From positions 3,534,001 to 3,598,000 of the forward strand of contig OX637797.1 of NCBI GenBank assembly GCA_951802425.1: a stretch of 64,000 bases of DNA, in the 5' to 3' direction. The notes under the pieces are model-generated. The model did no database searches, had not been told where the DNA came from, and worked only from the letters and a program-made list of their open reading frames with translations. The translations under genes and the position numbers were made by a program. Numbering within the stretch: the first letter of the stretch is position 1; each line of letters opens with the position of its first letter. This DNA is from Clavaria fumosa. Its lineage: Eukaryota; Basidiomycota; Agaricomycetes; Agaricales; Clavariaceae. Shown one piece after another: positions 10,101-20,435 of this stretch.

Positions 10101-11151
10101 TGCGCTGGTATTGAGCAGTTAGTATCGGGTTGTGTGATATTTTGATTACTTCGCTTAGGTCACGTAGTTGTGTAAGTGTTTTGGAGAGATCCTCATTCCA
10201 CCAGTGTTTGGCATGAATCGAGTGCTGTCGAGCAGCTGGCATCATTTGTTGTGTGGTGCTGGTGATGGCGTCTATGATTTGTTGGGTGATACTGTCAAGT
10301 AGTTGTGGAGTGGTCGGGTTAGATGTAAGAGCATAGAGGCGTGATAGTGTCGGCTCGATATTTGATGTCCATTTTTCTTTGAGTTTTTCGGTTAGCGGGT
10401 GGTGGGTCTCGTTGTTCTGTGTTTCTGTGAAAGTATATATGTCAAAAGTTATCGGGTAGTGATCAGAAGAGAAATGTTTGTCGTTCAAGACTTGTATGGG
10501 TCCTATGTCGTAGTCTGTGAATACCCCTAGGTTTGCGATGACTAAGTCGTCCACTTTGGCATGTTGAAACTTGTGTCCATGGAAGGTGGGCTTGTCTGGG
10601 TCGTTTAGGACACTAAATTTGTTGTTATCGAGCCAGTCTTGGAAAGTGTCGGTTCGGCGGTCTGCTCGTTCGACTGTGTTGTCCCAGTCAGGTGAGTGGA
10701 GATTGAAGTCTCCGCATAGTATTGTGGGTTCTTCGGACATTTCAATGTTTAGTAGTTGCGTGGTAGCGGCGAAGGTTGATGGGGAGTTGTAGATGGCGAT
10801 AATCGTGAGTGCGAAGTTTTGTCCTATGGAGATCTGTATCGGTAGAGTGTGTTTAGCAGAAGTCTCGAGATGAGGTAGGGGAGTGACTCTGAATTTGGCA
10901 TTTTTTCGGTAATAAATAACGACATCGGCTTCTTGTATGTTTGTGGGGGCAATACACCTCCAGTCCAGGTGGTTAACTGTCCCTTTTTCTTGAGTTTGTG
11001 CGCGTATGGTGCCGATCCATGGTTCGGTAATGATAACGATTCCTGTGTTCGAATCTGGGCTAGCTTGGGATTGTAATATTGTGTGAGTAATGTGGTTGGA
11101 TCGGTGTACGTTGTTACAAAAGACAGAGATTACTGTGTTTGAGTCATTCAT
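7111..11151 (-). CDS. LINE ORF2: endonuclease, reverse transcriptase, RNase H
   Basis: 1,346-aa replication polyprotein. The N-terminal apurinic-type endonuclease shows TEPW near residue 43, CGDFNLHSPDWD at about 146-157 and SSDH at about 228-231. The RT domain shows SAYRPIQLI near 520, GIPQGSPLSPIL at about 649-660 and the active site YIDD at 684-687. The RNase H domain starts at TDGS (about 996). It carries the second acidic residue in YDGESLA, the third in LSDSSSA, and ends at AHKGIEINEKADKLAKQG. Residues between TDGS and GAGIH form a basic insert of some 35 residues, unusual for RNase H. A Cys/His zinc-binding cluster (ECSCG ... HIFHNC) sits near the C-terminus. No stop or frameshift is seen. 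The ATG overlaps the ORF1 stop, so reinitiation after ORF1 is likely. Confidence 0.95.
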   Translation of the reverse strand: MNDSNTVISVFCNNVHRSNHITHTILQSQASPDSNTGIVIITEPWIGTIRAQTQEKGTVNHLDWRCIAPTNIQEADVVIYYRKNAKFRVTPLPHLETSAKHTLPIQISIGQNFALTIIAIYNSPSTFAATTQLLNIEMSEEPTILCGDFNLHSPDWDNTVERADRRTDTFQDWLDNNKFSVLNDPDKPTFHGHKFQHAKVDDLVIANLGVFTDYDIGPIQVLNDKHFSSDHYPITFDIYTFTETQNNETHHPLTEKLKEKWTSNIEPTLSRLYALTSNPTTPQLLDSITQQIIDAITSTTQQMMPAARQHSIHAKHWWNEDLSKTLTQLRDLSEVIKISHNPILTAQYQRTQAAFRGKVRHAKRTWATERLEGATSKTVWEFTKWYKHDGKRYRPLYTSPSNVPASSDQERANHFAQQFFPAPPTVQPYSPTDEQCPERTFHPLTFSELEHAIRHQRKDTAPGPSKINYTAIRWTWEVAPNLLFYLYSKCVETGHYPAPFKKSNTSVVPKPKKKDYSLPSAYRPIQLIECLGKILDKIIARRVQYEVAEHDLVSHYQFGGRIHSSTIDAGLAFIQDIQSAWNQGSKATGLFFDITGFFNAVNHDGMKARLKHAGFNQKTIQIIDSFLRDRTTTLSFDGFTSDPVHISNGIPQGSPLSPILAIIYSADLLNLRKLITQRILSFAYIDDGVILTFSSSLDTNIIRLQRAYETITHWLTANGLEVQPEKIELMHFTKGPDSNSPLLRIANQKPIVAPKNLRWLGFYLDRHLNFTFHTKTMADRATATIRAMSILGNTIRGMSHVQLRQLTLSTVIPVLTYGCQLWWGGRYDKSNTKRLQTALNHSLRRICRAFRSTPIAALQYISHIPPIAFIIQRLCYSYSIRLHRLLPSSPVLARIPPPPTRMRITFGNHTQPFAIRTPLSRQTPIQRIAQLTNAQPTPQLNPLVEPPWKDSLDKHPRITTILPPTKAEAKERYIEEQTSCLASTITKQANTLYVGTDGSRKRVSHERLNNPDASTRQQTREALPQRQRIKGPKRTGAGIHARHGTNVAFERAYSVGTRTNAYDGESLAITIGMYLATKYCGEHPEIQKIVFLSDSSSALKNITDIKSHPTQPLSLIFSKLARQFLTDNEHSITLQWIPAHKGIEINEKADKLAKQGRKKRDSFFSDSLAYHAEKRSQLVIRKWKELIKKSPFTGAFGEANALDPPTTKPGRVFTQLEKEPEVFGRLTQVRTMHGYNPPYYARMNIPHEPECSCGDTLPTATRYRDHIFHNCRTYDEHRHILTEVHRDHSPHILLSGTKGLLAVATFLRQSGAFTSTGRNPETPQPPSLPGLDLSETPDPTEPPDPP

Positions 11152-12926
11152 GTTGCGTGTTCTCTTGCGTTGTTTGGTTTGGTTTTGGTGTTTGTGGACT
11201 TCTCGTTATTCTCGGTTCTTGCTCTTATCTTGGGGCATTTCGGGTCGTCTGCGCAGTGATCGTTTTGGTGGCAGTTAGGGCAACAAAGGTGTTGGCAGGT
11301 TCCGTTTGGTTCTGGGGATTTGAGGCAAATCTCGCAATGTTGAGCGTGTTGTTCTTCTGACCCCGGTTTACCGCATTTCCTGCATCGTTGGAGTATGGAC
11401 GTGCAAAATTTGATGTCGTGGTTGATCCTCCAGCATTTGCGGCATTGGGTAGGTTTTGCTTTTTCTTTCCACCGTTCGATTTTTACTGCGGTGCCATACA
11501 TGTAGAATGGTTCGGTTAGTAATCTGGGAAGAATGGATTTGGGGGAATCTACGAAGGCAAAAGATACCGCGGCAGCCTCTTTGCCTGTTAGGGCTTCCTC
11601 AGACTGGATCCAACTAGGAGGTTGAGTGATGTGGACTTCTCGGAGAATCGGATTGACTCGGATAGCGTCCAGTAGGCTCGCCAGTGTGCGTGGGATCTTG
11701 TTGTTGTCTTGTCTCTGTATGTTGTGAAGAACTATCTTTGCCCATGGCTGGTCTTTGGTTACGATCGCATGAGGGTAGCTGCCGGCTAATGCTTCGGTGA
11801 TGAGGTTTTTGTGATTCTCAGCGAGTAGTGGGCAGGAGACGTCAGACAAAGTCACGATGTAGTTTCCGTTGGGGCGTCCTTCGGTCGCTACTGCAATTAC
11901 CTTCCCTTTAGTTTCCTCCAATTGGTCGAACCTATGGTTGATGGCATTGGTTGCCGCTTCGCTATTAAGTCGTAGTTCTACCGGGGGGGGTCGACCTTGG
12001 AATCGTACTACGTATCTTATTGGTCGATGTGGGGGAGGCGGGGTGGGTGACTTCTTGGGTGGTGGTGTTTGTTTTGGTAAAGTGGGAGGTTTGGCTGCCG
12101 CTTGGGCATACGTTTGGTCTTTTGGAGCGTTGGTGGTATTGGGTCGGGACGTTTGGCCAGTAGTGTTGGTCGTGTTGGGGGCCTTGATGGTTGTTTTTTC
12201 CAAGGAGTGAATTTTGTTGGCTACCTTGAGAATGGCGGAGAGGATGTCCGTGTTTGTAACTTCCTCGGGGTTGTTGCGAATCGGTGTTCCTGCTAATGCT
12301 GAGTTTACGTTGCGTAGTACACTTTCTAGTGACGTTCGGAGGGCGTTTAATTGGTGTACGATGTGTTGCGAGGACACAGATTCGGTTATGGGGGTTAGGT
12401 TTCTTGGGAACGATTCTTCTAGGTACTGTGCGGTTCCGAGTGCTCTTTCTAGCCATTCCGGTTTGTGTATCTGGGGGGATGGGGAGAGTTCGGAGAGGGG
12501 GAGCGATGGGGTAGGAGGGGATGGTGTCGGAAGTGTTTGTTGTGTTGGTTTTCTCAGTGGTGTGTTGTGCGTGTTCTCTGGTGAGGAGGAGAGTTGGTGG
12601 TAGAAATAGTGGTTGGTGGCTGGTGTTTGGATTGGGTTTTTGTCGTGGTTGTCTTTCTGGGCGCTCTGAGACGTCGGGTTCCCTTCCTTGTTGCCGGACG
12701 AGGGTTCGGTGGTGTCTCTAGCCGAGGATTGGGTATCGTGTTTGTCGTTTGACGGTATGTTTGTAATTCCGCTCGCGTCGCCGTTCTCTGCAGACGTTTC
12801 GGTTTGGTTGTTTTTATTATTGGGTATGTTCGGGGAAGGTTCCGGAGGGTCTCCAGGGTTGTCTTTGTTGCTAGTCGCAGTTGGAGCTGTTGCTTTTGAG
12901 CGCTTACCTCTAATCGGAGCGGGCAT
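11148..12926 (-). CDS. LINE ORF1: gag-like nucleic-acid-binding protein
   Basis: 592-aa ORF1 protein expected to coat the LINE RNA. The N-terminal half is low complexity, rich in Pro, Thr, Ser and Asn. A conserved central gag region (residues about 330-500) includes RYVVRFQGRPPPVELRLN. The C-terminus holds three Cys/His knuckles: CRKCWRINHDIKFC, CRKCGKPGSEEQHAQHC and CPNCHQNDHCADDPKC. The ATG at 12926 was chosen because the upstream in-frame ATG at 12962 lies in host flanking sequence beyond the target-site duplication. The stop overlaps the ORF2 start (ATGA). Confidence 0.9.
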   Translation of the reverse strand: MPAPIRGKRSKATAPTATSNKDNPGDPPEPSPNIPNNKNNQTETSAENGDASGITNIPSNDKHDTQSSARDTTEPSSGNKEGNPTSQSAQKDNHDKNPIQTPATNHYFYHQLSSSPENTHNTPLRKPTQQTLPTPSPPTPSLPLSELSPSPQIHKPEWLERALGTAQYLEESFPRNLTPITESVSSQHIVHQLNALRTSLESVLRNVNSALAGTPIRNNPEEVTNTDILSAILKVANKIHSLEKTTIKAPNTTNTTGQTSRPNTTNAPKDQTYAQAAAKPPTLPKQTPPPKKSPTPPPPHRPIRYVVRFQGRPPPVELRLNSEAATNAINHRFDQLEETKGKVIAVATEGRPNGNYIVTLSDVSCPLLAENHKNLITEALAGSYPHAIVTKDQPWAKIVLHNIQRQDNNKIPRTLASLLDAIRVNPILREVHITQPPSWIQSEEALTGKEAAAVSFAFVDSPKSILPRLLTEPFYMYGTAVKIERWKEKAKPTQCRKCWRINHDIKFCTSILQRCRKCGKPGSEEQHAQHCEICLKSPEPNGTCQHLCCPNCHQNDHCADDPKCPKIRARTENNEKSTNTKTKPNNAREHAT

Positions 12927-12952
12927 GTCGTGTTTGTAGACGGCAACCCGTG

Positions 12953-12960
12953 ACGTGACC
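12953..12960 (+). repeat. Target-site duplication of the LINE, 5' copy
   Basis: ACGTGACC, identical to 6928-6935. It marks the 5' boundary of the LINE. Beyond it, 78 bp lead to the SEC63 start codon. Confidence 0.75.
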
Positions 12961-13038
12961 ATATTGACCACGTCAACCGCGACAAGGAACACATCTTCAC
13001 ATTCTTACTTGCACAGAGCTTCGGCGGCACGTTGAGCG

Positions 13039-15572
13039 ATGGCAAACTATCAGTATGATGAAGGAGGCTACATGGCGGCATACTTCCTTATTACGCTTTT
13101 AGTCATAATCCTCGTACCCCTTACATTTTCTCTCTCTCCAAACTCAAGTACGTGTGCACCTCTTTCTCTTTGCATGCAATGTTACTGAAGGCCCAAGCCA
13201 GAGCGTCAAACTGTCGACAGTTGCCAATGCAAACCGTGTCTCGACCAGCGTGCACGTATTCAGAAGCGCGAGCAGCCGCCTCTGTTACTGCGTTATTTCT
13301 CTATGAAGTATGTTACGTTCTCTTTTCCGCCAGCGTCGTCTTAGATGAACCTCGATGTAGAGCTATGATGACTGCAGCGGGCTGGTCTCTTTTTATCTAC
13401 CTGGTTTACAAGACTGCAAAAGCAAGTGCAGAGCACAAAGTCTACGACCCGTTTGAAGTTCTTGGCTTGACCGCTGGTATCACGGAGAAGGAGATCAAGT
13501 CCCATTACAAGAAATTATCCAAACTTTTGTGCGCGGGGTTCCCTGCCTCGGCCTCCTCGTGTCCTTACTCTTAACAGCCATCCTGACAAAGTAAAGCCAA
13601 CAGTCAATCTGACGGCCGATGCCATTGCGAACAAATTCGTTGAGCTTACGAAGGCCTATAAGTCGTAAGTATGCTTTATGTCCTCTCTTCTTTTTGTCTC
13701 TTCATCCTATACGATGGATCTTAACTTTAATTTCAGTCTGACTGACGAGAATATTCGCAAAAATTGGGAGCTCTATGGCCATCCAGATGGACGCCAGGAG
13801 ACAACTGTTGGGATCGCCCTTCCGAAGTGGATAATTAAGGGCAAGAATAATGTCTGGGTTCTGGGGTTTTATGGCATCGCATTTGGCGGGGCATTACCAG
13901 TGCTAGTTGTTAGTTATATTCTGAGGTATCGCCCTCGATTCTCACCCCCTTTGTGCTACAGGGGCGGTGGTGGTTCGGAAGTCGTCAGAAGACCAAGGAT
14001 GGTATACAGACTTCAACCGCTGCCGCTTTCTTCAAGTCTATCCGCGAAGAGTCTGAGATGGAAGAAGTGGTAGGCTGCCTGGCCCGCGCCTTTGAATTCG
14101 AACCTCTCCCGTCGCGGACGACATCTGGCGAGATGGGTAACATAGAATACAAGATCAACACCACACTGGGAGCCCATTGGGCATCGGTCAAGAAATTTGC
14201 CGGCATAGATGTCGATAGGGATAAGGCCAAAATCCAGAAGAAAGAACGGGCCCTCATTCTGATTTACGCCCATCTGTTACGAATTCCTGTGATTCAAACG
14301 TCTCTTCAAGGCGGTAAGTGCGACACCTCGCTCAAGCCATTCTCATCCTGTCAATCTTTTTTTCCAGAACAAACCGCCTTGCTCTTGCAGATGCCGAATC
14401 TACTCTCAGCTCTATTAACCACGACAGTGTCCCGTAATTGGCTCCCGCCGGTTCTTTCCATTATGCGGCTCTATGCATACTTGGCTCAAGCCCTTCCTCC
14501 TCTCCCTGAACACCCACCGTCCCAGCGTTTTGCCCAACTCCCAGGTATAGAACTCCAGGAGATCGAAGGAATGATCAAAGGGCACACTACCGGAAGTCTG
14601 GGACTGATTACAGGAAGAAGCCTAGGACTACGGGATTTCTTGCGCGTCCTGGAGAAGAACAGCGACGGTAGAATTGAGGAAGTCAGGAAAGCCATGGGTG
14701 CTTGGGGCAAGATAGAACTGGTCGATGCCTCATTCAAGGGTCAGTGTCTTCCATTACTGGAGGAGCTATTTGTATATAATACAATGCGACACACACCCAG
14801 TTATCGGCGAGCGGCTTGTCACGCCTTCTGCCATCGTCCTCCTGGTTGTCAAGCTACGGATGTCCTCATTGGCAGACGAAACCAAAGCCACGATTTCCAA
14901 GGATCCAGAAGTGGCAGACGTCACGTCCAAAGCGAACGATGAAAAAGATTATCAGTTCCTCATAGGACGGCAAGATGTTGAAGAATTGCCAGTGAATACT
15001 CCGGCCACAGGGGGTTGGGCGCACACGCCCTATTGGCCTGAAGTAAATCACACTATCTATTTTCCCAGATCGTACTTATCCATACGCCTACCCGCAGAAC
15101 CGCAAACCTGGATGGTGGTTAGTTCTTGCGGATGACAAACTTAATCGCATTGTCGTACCGCCGTTCAAAATCACCGATGTGCCACTTTCGAACCCATCGT
15201 CGGCCCGAAATTACCGTTCATACAAGCTACAGTTCCAAGCACCCCAGACTGTCGGGTTGTTCACTTGGAAAGTTTGCTTGATAAGTGACACGTATGTAGG
15301 AGACGAGGTCTTTCTGAACCTAGTGGTATGAAGTCTCTATGCTCGATAGTAATCCCTCTGACATATGTCATACGATACAGCTGAACGTGTCGGCAATGAG
15401 CCCTGAGGAGAAAGGAGCAGAGGATGAGATATCCGATCCGGAGGAGGGCACGCTTGCGGGACAGATGGCGATAATGCGCGGAGGCGGTGTGAAAAGGGTA
15501 GAGAGTGATGAGGAGAGTGATACCGACGACAACGGGCAGGATGATGCTGATTCTAGTAGTGACAGCGATTAG
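13039..15572 (+). CDS. SEC63: SEC63, ER translocon J-domain subunit
   Basis: ER membrane protein that recruits the lumenal Hsp70 to the Sec61 channel. Ten exons: 13039-13151, 13191-13307, 13361-13528, 13578-13664, 13737-13908, 13962-14313, 14368-14739, 14801-15042, 15098-15325 and 15381-15572 (680 aa). The start YQYDEGG followed by a hydrophobic span (about 12-30) is typical. A CQCKPC motif and a second membrane span precede the J domain. The J-domain HPD is near residue 135, split by an intron, and is followed by NWELYGHPDGRQ. A third span, then VGRWWFGSRQKTKDG, begins the Brl region. The protein ends in an acidic tail (DEESDTDDNGQDD). The exact first donor (13152) is the least certain site: the intron is only 39 nt and was chosen to keep frame. 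The gene is divergent from coilin, now separated from it by the LINE. Confidence 0.93.
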
Positions 15573-15754
15573 CAGACACTAAGACTGGGGTTAGGGTTTA
15601 TCGGAAAGGATTCCGTGTGCACCCGATCATGCACTTTTTTGAGGTGCCGCGCGACGCGCAGCCAAAACGGCAGTGCAGTTCATCCGCGTCAAGGTCTTGA
15701 GGTCCAGTACATTACTTTAGGCCTGCTCACTCCATCCTAGGGCACAGTGCAGTC

Positions 15755-18700
15755 ATGTTCCCTAAACTCGCCACCCATATTCTCCATCAAACATCTCGAG
15801 CCGCGGCTGCCGTACATGGCCAATCCAACTACATTCGAAATTTGCTGCAATTCCAGTCTCAGCCCTCTCCTACCTCCGCCAATGGTCTCGGCGGGTGGTC
15901 TGGCCCCGGCTTTTCCGGTTCCAGCTGGGGAAGCCAAGGCGCTGGACCCGGCGGTGCGAAATATCACGCAGGCAGCCGTCTTCACAACGGCTACAATGTG
16001 AGTCGGTCATTTATGCAAAAGCGAGGTGCCGCTTGACGTGATCAGAGCGGCCTTCGCCTTGCATTCCTGATACCTGCGATCATCGTTGAGAATTGCAACT
16101 TTCTTTACCTCGTAGGGCGCTGGTCGCATAGTGACGCAAGTCGGCGGCTCGACGGTCCCCGATGACAGTACGGGTTATAGCGACGAGTCAGACGAGCACC
16201 CCCCAAAACGCGCCTCCATACGACAATTCCGGCGGAGTCACAGCCTTTCTTTTAGCGGTCGACGTCCTCGAGTTGACCTCTCTGATTCGTTCCGCGTCTT
16301 GGAATCAGTCCCAGTTCATGCGAGGTTTCGTCATGCCTTAGCATCTAATAATGATACAAGGATCGGAGATCCCGAGATGGATCTGCCCCACGCGCCCGTC
16401 GTGCGATCGGATTCGAGCCTCGTTGCACCTGAAAGCCTCACAAGCGATGTCGAGACCCCGGACGTTTCTATGTCATTTGCATTCGCTGCTCTGAAAGCTG
16501 CTAGGGACAGTGGAGATAAGGATCAAGTGTTGCATGAAGTCCGAAGTTTCCGAGCGAAAGCCATCAATCCGACTGTGTACGAGTTCAATATGGCTCTCGA
16601 TGGACTGCACAGAACTCGCGAGGAAGGCGATCCCCTTAACGACTTGTTGGAGACGTACAACGACATGGTCACAAGATCGATATTCCCAAACGTCAATACA
16701 TATTCGACTCTCATCTTGGCCTTGACGCAGCGTGACCTTGAAGTGCACAATGCTATCACGGCTGTCGAAATGCGATGCAAGAGGTTGGAAATGATCAGCG
16801 TAAACGATTCATCAGCCCCATTGGCATTGGCGAAGGACAGGATTGCGACGTTACGCCAGGAAAGTAACTTCACTTCCGCTTTCTCTCTCTTTGAAGCGGC
16901 CATGGCCATGGGAGGGTTCCAACGCTTGCCCCCAGCAGTCTACAAGAAACTCATCAAATCAGCCGCATATCGTGCCAATGTCGACGCAGCGCTTACCGTC
17001 TTCGCACATCTAGAAAAGCGTGAAGATATTTATCCGACCGCCAATATCTTTGTAGACCTGATCAGCGTCTACAGCAATTCCAAGGATATTGCTGGCGCTA
17101 AAGAGGTTTTTGACAAGTTTAGGAATGCTTCTCGGGAAGGACATGTTAGCTGGACCGCTATGACTATGACACCCCATGCTGACAAAGAGCAACAAATAGC
17201 ATCAGCCATCGGCGAACAACTGCTTGTCTGGAATGCCATGATCAAGGCATATTTCGGCAGCGGACAGGCAATCGACGCGCTTGGCGTTCTGGAACAAATG
17301 ATGGATTTGAGCACGGGCAATACTTTTGATCCTACTGCTCCTCCACCGCCAAACTCATCCACCTTCACTCTCATTATCACTGGATTCTGTCAGCTTAGAG
17401 ATACTGAATCAGCTCTTAGCTGGTTCAACCGGCTGCTGAGGCCTCAAAGCGTCGCCGATGGTTCTCCCCAGTATCTTCCCCTCAGACCGGATCAATTAGC
17501 ATGGAGTGTCATGATTGAGTATCTCGCTCGTGAAGGGATGGTAGAAGATCTCAACCGGTACTTTTCCGCCTTGTTAGAAACTGCAGTGGAGGATAAGCTT
17601 GAAATCTCTCCTCTCCTCTGGCTATTCGTCCTCGCGGCCAACTCCAGAGCTTTAGAAACGTCTCAGATCAGCTCTGATCGCGTCTTTGAAACATTGGATC
17701 CTGTCCTGGATCGGAATTCTCTCCGAGATGCTCCTGCCGACACTTTCCTGCTCAAGCATACCTCCATCCGTGCCGCGCTCCAACGGTTATTACGCGCATA
17801 CCTAAAGCAAGGCCATGCCGCTGGCGCACTCAACGTGTTGGAACGGCAAGTCCTCTGCGATGTTGATCACATAACTAGGGTTAAGGCTGAGCGGGGTGCT
17901 GAAGCGGATGAGTTCGTCTCCTGGAAGACAGCCAAAGTGTGTCAGTTTATCTGCGCTGTTTCGCACGGGCTTTTGGACTCGTTGTTGCGTCAAACTAACC
18001 CCTCTTTGGACGACGTCATGCGAGTCGCGCGTCTTTCGGACGCCGTGGACTTAATCCCCAACCGAATGGTTGCTCCATACTATCTGCATGTCTTTGGTCT
18101 TGAATTGAAAAGCGGTAGAACCTTGGATTTGAGCACACGTGATTGGACACTCTTGCTAATCTCTGCCGTGACACTCGAAGCTCCTCAACACCAAGCACAG
18201 CAGCCGTCGCCTGTAATAGAAAATTACGCTTTCGCTGGAACTCCATCACTCGTGGCTTGCTTGGCGCACCATGGAGTTCAGCCCGGAGATATAAGTCCTC
18301 CTATAATGCGCCGGGTTATTCTTGCCCTACTTCATATCATGGACGCGGCGGAATTGGAAACGTTCTTGAAGACACTTGGCCCACCATATGAAACACTGCT
18401 CCAAACATTTGAGCAAGACATTGACAGATTTCGGAGCCAGGATCTTAGCGCTATTCTACCCGATTCGTCTTCCCACGATATCCAAATTGACATGCCCCAC
18501 AGTCGATACATCGACCAGTATTACCCTCCGAATAAAAGGGTCAGTCCATTAGATGCATACGCACGCTTTGAAGCCGGTTTGGTGACAGGTTCTTATCCCT
18601 CGCCATGGACCATAGGCCGACTCATCAACTTTTTGGGTCGTTTGGGCGAGTTTGAGAAAGTCCGCAGGTTGTACGACGTTGGGCAGTTGGTTCTCTCCTC

Positions 18701-20146
18701 AATGAAATGCGACAAGAGTACGCGATCCCGGCTTTGGTTTTACCTCGAGGACAGCATGGTCATGGCCTACGCGCATGGAGGTCGCCCCGATACAGCACAT
18801 CTTCATAGACAGCGAATCTTGCAGCTGGGTAGCGCTCCGAGCGCTGATGCGTACGGTGCCCTCATCCAATCAGTCAAAAATACGACGGACGATTGTTCGA
18901 ATGCACTTGCACTTTTTCAAGAGGCCCAAGTGAAAGGTGTCACCCCGAACGTATACCTCTTCCACACCATCATCTCAAAGCTTTCTAGAGCCAGAAAGGC
19001 AGATTTCGCACTCGATCTCTTCGGTCAAATGAAAACATACGGTTTACGGCTCACATCCATCACTTACGGCGCGGTAATCGCGGCGTGCGCACGTGTTGGA
19101 GATGCACAATCTGCGGAACTGCTTTTCGAGGAGATGACTCAGCAACCTAACTTCCAACCCCGCATCCCACCGTATAACACCATGATCCAACTGTATACCT
19201 CGACTAAGCCCAATCGTGACAGGGCGCTGCACTTTTATAACCAGCTCCGCTCCAAAGGTCTCGCACCTACGTCCCATACCTATAAGGTTCGGAGGTTCCG
19301 TGCTTACAGTTTTTCGGTGATTTACCTGATTTCAACAGCTCCTGCTTGATGTTTACGGCACTATCGAGCCGATTGACATCGAAGCGATGGAACGGATCTT
19401 CGCAGAACTCGAATGCAATAAGCACGTACCGATTCAAGGTCCGCACTGGGCAAGTCTCATCCATGCTTACGGCTGCGTTCGAAAAGATCTCGACAAAGCC
19501 ATCACTACCTTTGAAAGTATCCATATACATCCTAGATCGGCCTCGTCTTCCATTCCACTCCCTGACGCTGTGACATACGAGGCTTTGATTACGGTCCTGG
19601 TCACTCATCGGCGACCTGATCTCATCTCGAGTTATATTGAACGCCTGCAAGCCTCGAACGTCCACATGACGGCATATATTGCCAACCTCATAATCAAGGG
19701 TTACGCCGCGGCGGATGATATCATCAAGGCACGCGAAGTCTTTGAAAGCTTAGAAGATCCTCCGGAAGGGGTCGCGGCTCCCAATAATCACGCACCAAAT
19801 GGCAATAACACAGCTGACTCTGTTTCCACGTCCGGCCCGGTTTACCGCGAGGTAAGTCCGTCATACGCAGGCCGTCAGTCCCTCATCCCGTCTGCATTAA
19901 TTAGCCGTCGACTTGGGAAGCAATGGTCCGCGCTGAACTTGGCAGCGGGAATCGCGAGCAAGCTGTGTCGCTCATCACTCGGCTACAGTTGAGGCAAGTC
20001 TGCTCTTGCTTTCGTGAATGTTGTTTCAGTCTCATGGCCTACGTAGAAAATTCCCTCCCGCTGTTGAGCATCGGATCAGCAGCATAATGTTGGACGATCC
20101 ACTATCGCCCTGGCCGGAATCTCATCCTTCAAGCCCTCTTCTGTGA
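15755..20146 (+). CDS. Large pentatricopeptide-repeat (PPR) protein, probably mitochondrial
   Basis: PPR proteins bind organellar RNA in a sequence-specific way. Five exons: 15755-15997, 16116-19286, 19339-19851, 19905-19993 and 20047-20146 (4,116 nt, 1,371 aa). The fourth intron (19994-20046) has a GC donor (GCAAGT). The N-terminal ~25 residues are basic, Ser/Ala-rich and lack acids until later, resembling a mitochondrial presequence. PPR-like helical pairs recur: a group around residues 165-310 (NVNTYSTLILALTQRDL; TANIFVDLISVYSNSKD) and a clear C-terminal group (NVYLFHTIISKLSRARKA; SITYGAVIAACARVGDA; RIPPYNTMIQLY). The last exon encodes KFPPAVEHRI and the stop. Which fungal PPR protein this corresponds to (for example a COX1 mRNA factor) cannot be decided by eye. 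Confidence 0.85.
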
Positions 20147-20435
20147 CGGCCGAACTACTATTGGAAAAGGGAAGAGCAACCGTGTCGCTGGTAATAATCT
20201 ATTTTCGAAGACGATTAACTCTAGCACCTTCGAGTCGAAGCCCCGCGATGGGAATTTTCCCCAGCTGTCAACGAGCCTTTGAACGGTCCGCGGCGATTCA
20301 TGTTCATGTTCCCGATCACTTGAGTTAAGGAAACAGAGGCAGACGTTGAATATTCCAGAAAACAAGTGTGATACAATTACTGATCGTGTAGATACCTCTA
20401 CCGATCCGCTGTGCGCGCCATGTGTGCCAATGAAA

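Larger units (their letters stand above)
6936..12952 (-). mobile_element. Complete Tad1/I-like LINE (non-LTR retrotransposon), 6,017 bp
   Basis: A full non-LTR retrotransposon in minus orientation. It has a 39-nt poly(A) tail (T run 6936-6974), a short 3' UTR, ORF2 (7111-11151) and ORF1 (11148-12926), which overlap as ATGA. It is bounded by the 8-bp duplication ACGTGACC (6928-6935 and 12953-12960), so the 5' UTR is only 26 nt. Both ORFs are open and all recognisable catalytic motifs are present, which suggests a recent, possibly active insertion. Its base composition is CpG-rich, unlike the decayed elements after 28 kb. The domain set endonuclease-RT-RNase H-zinc knuckle fits the fungal Tad1/I groups; the exact clade needs a tree. 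Confidence 0.93.
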
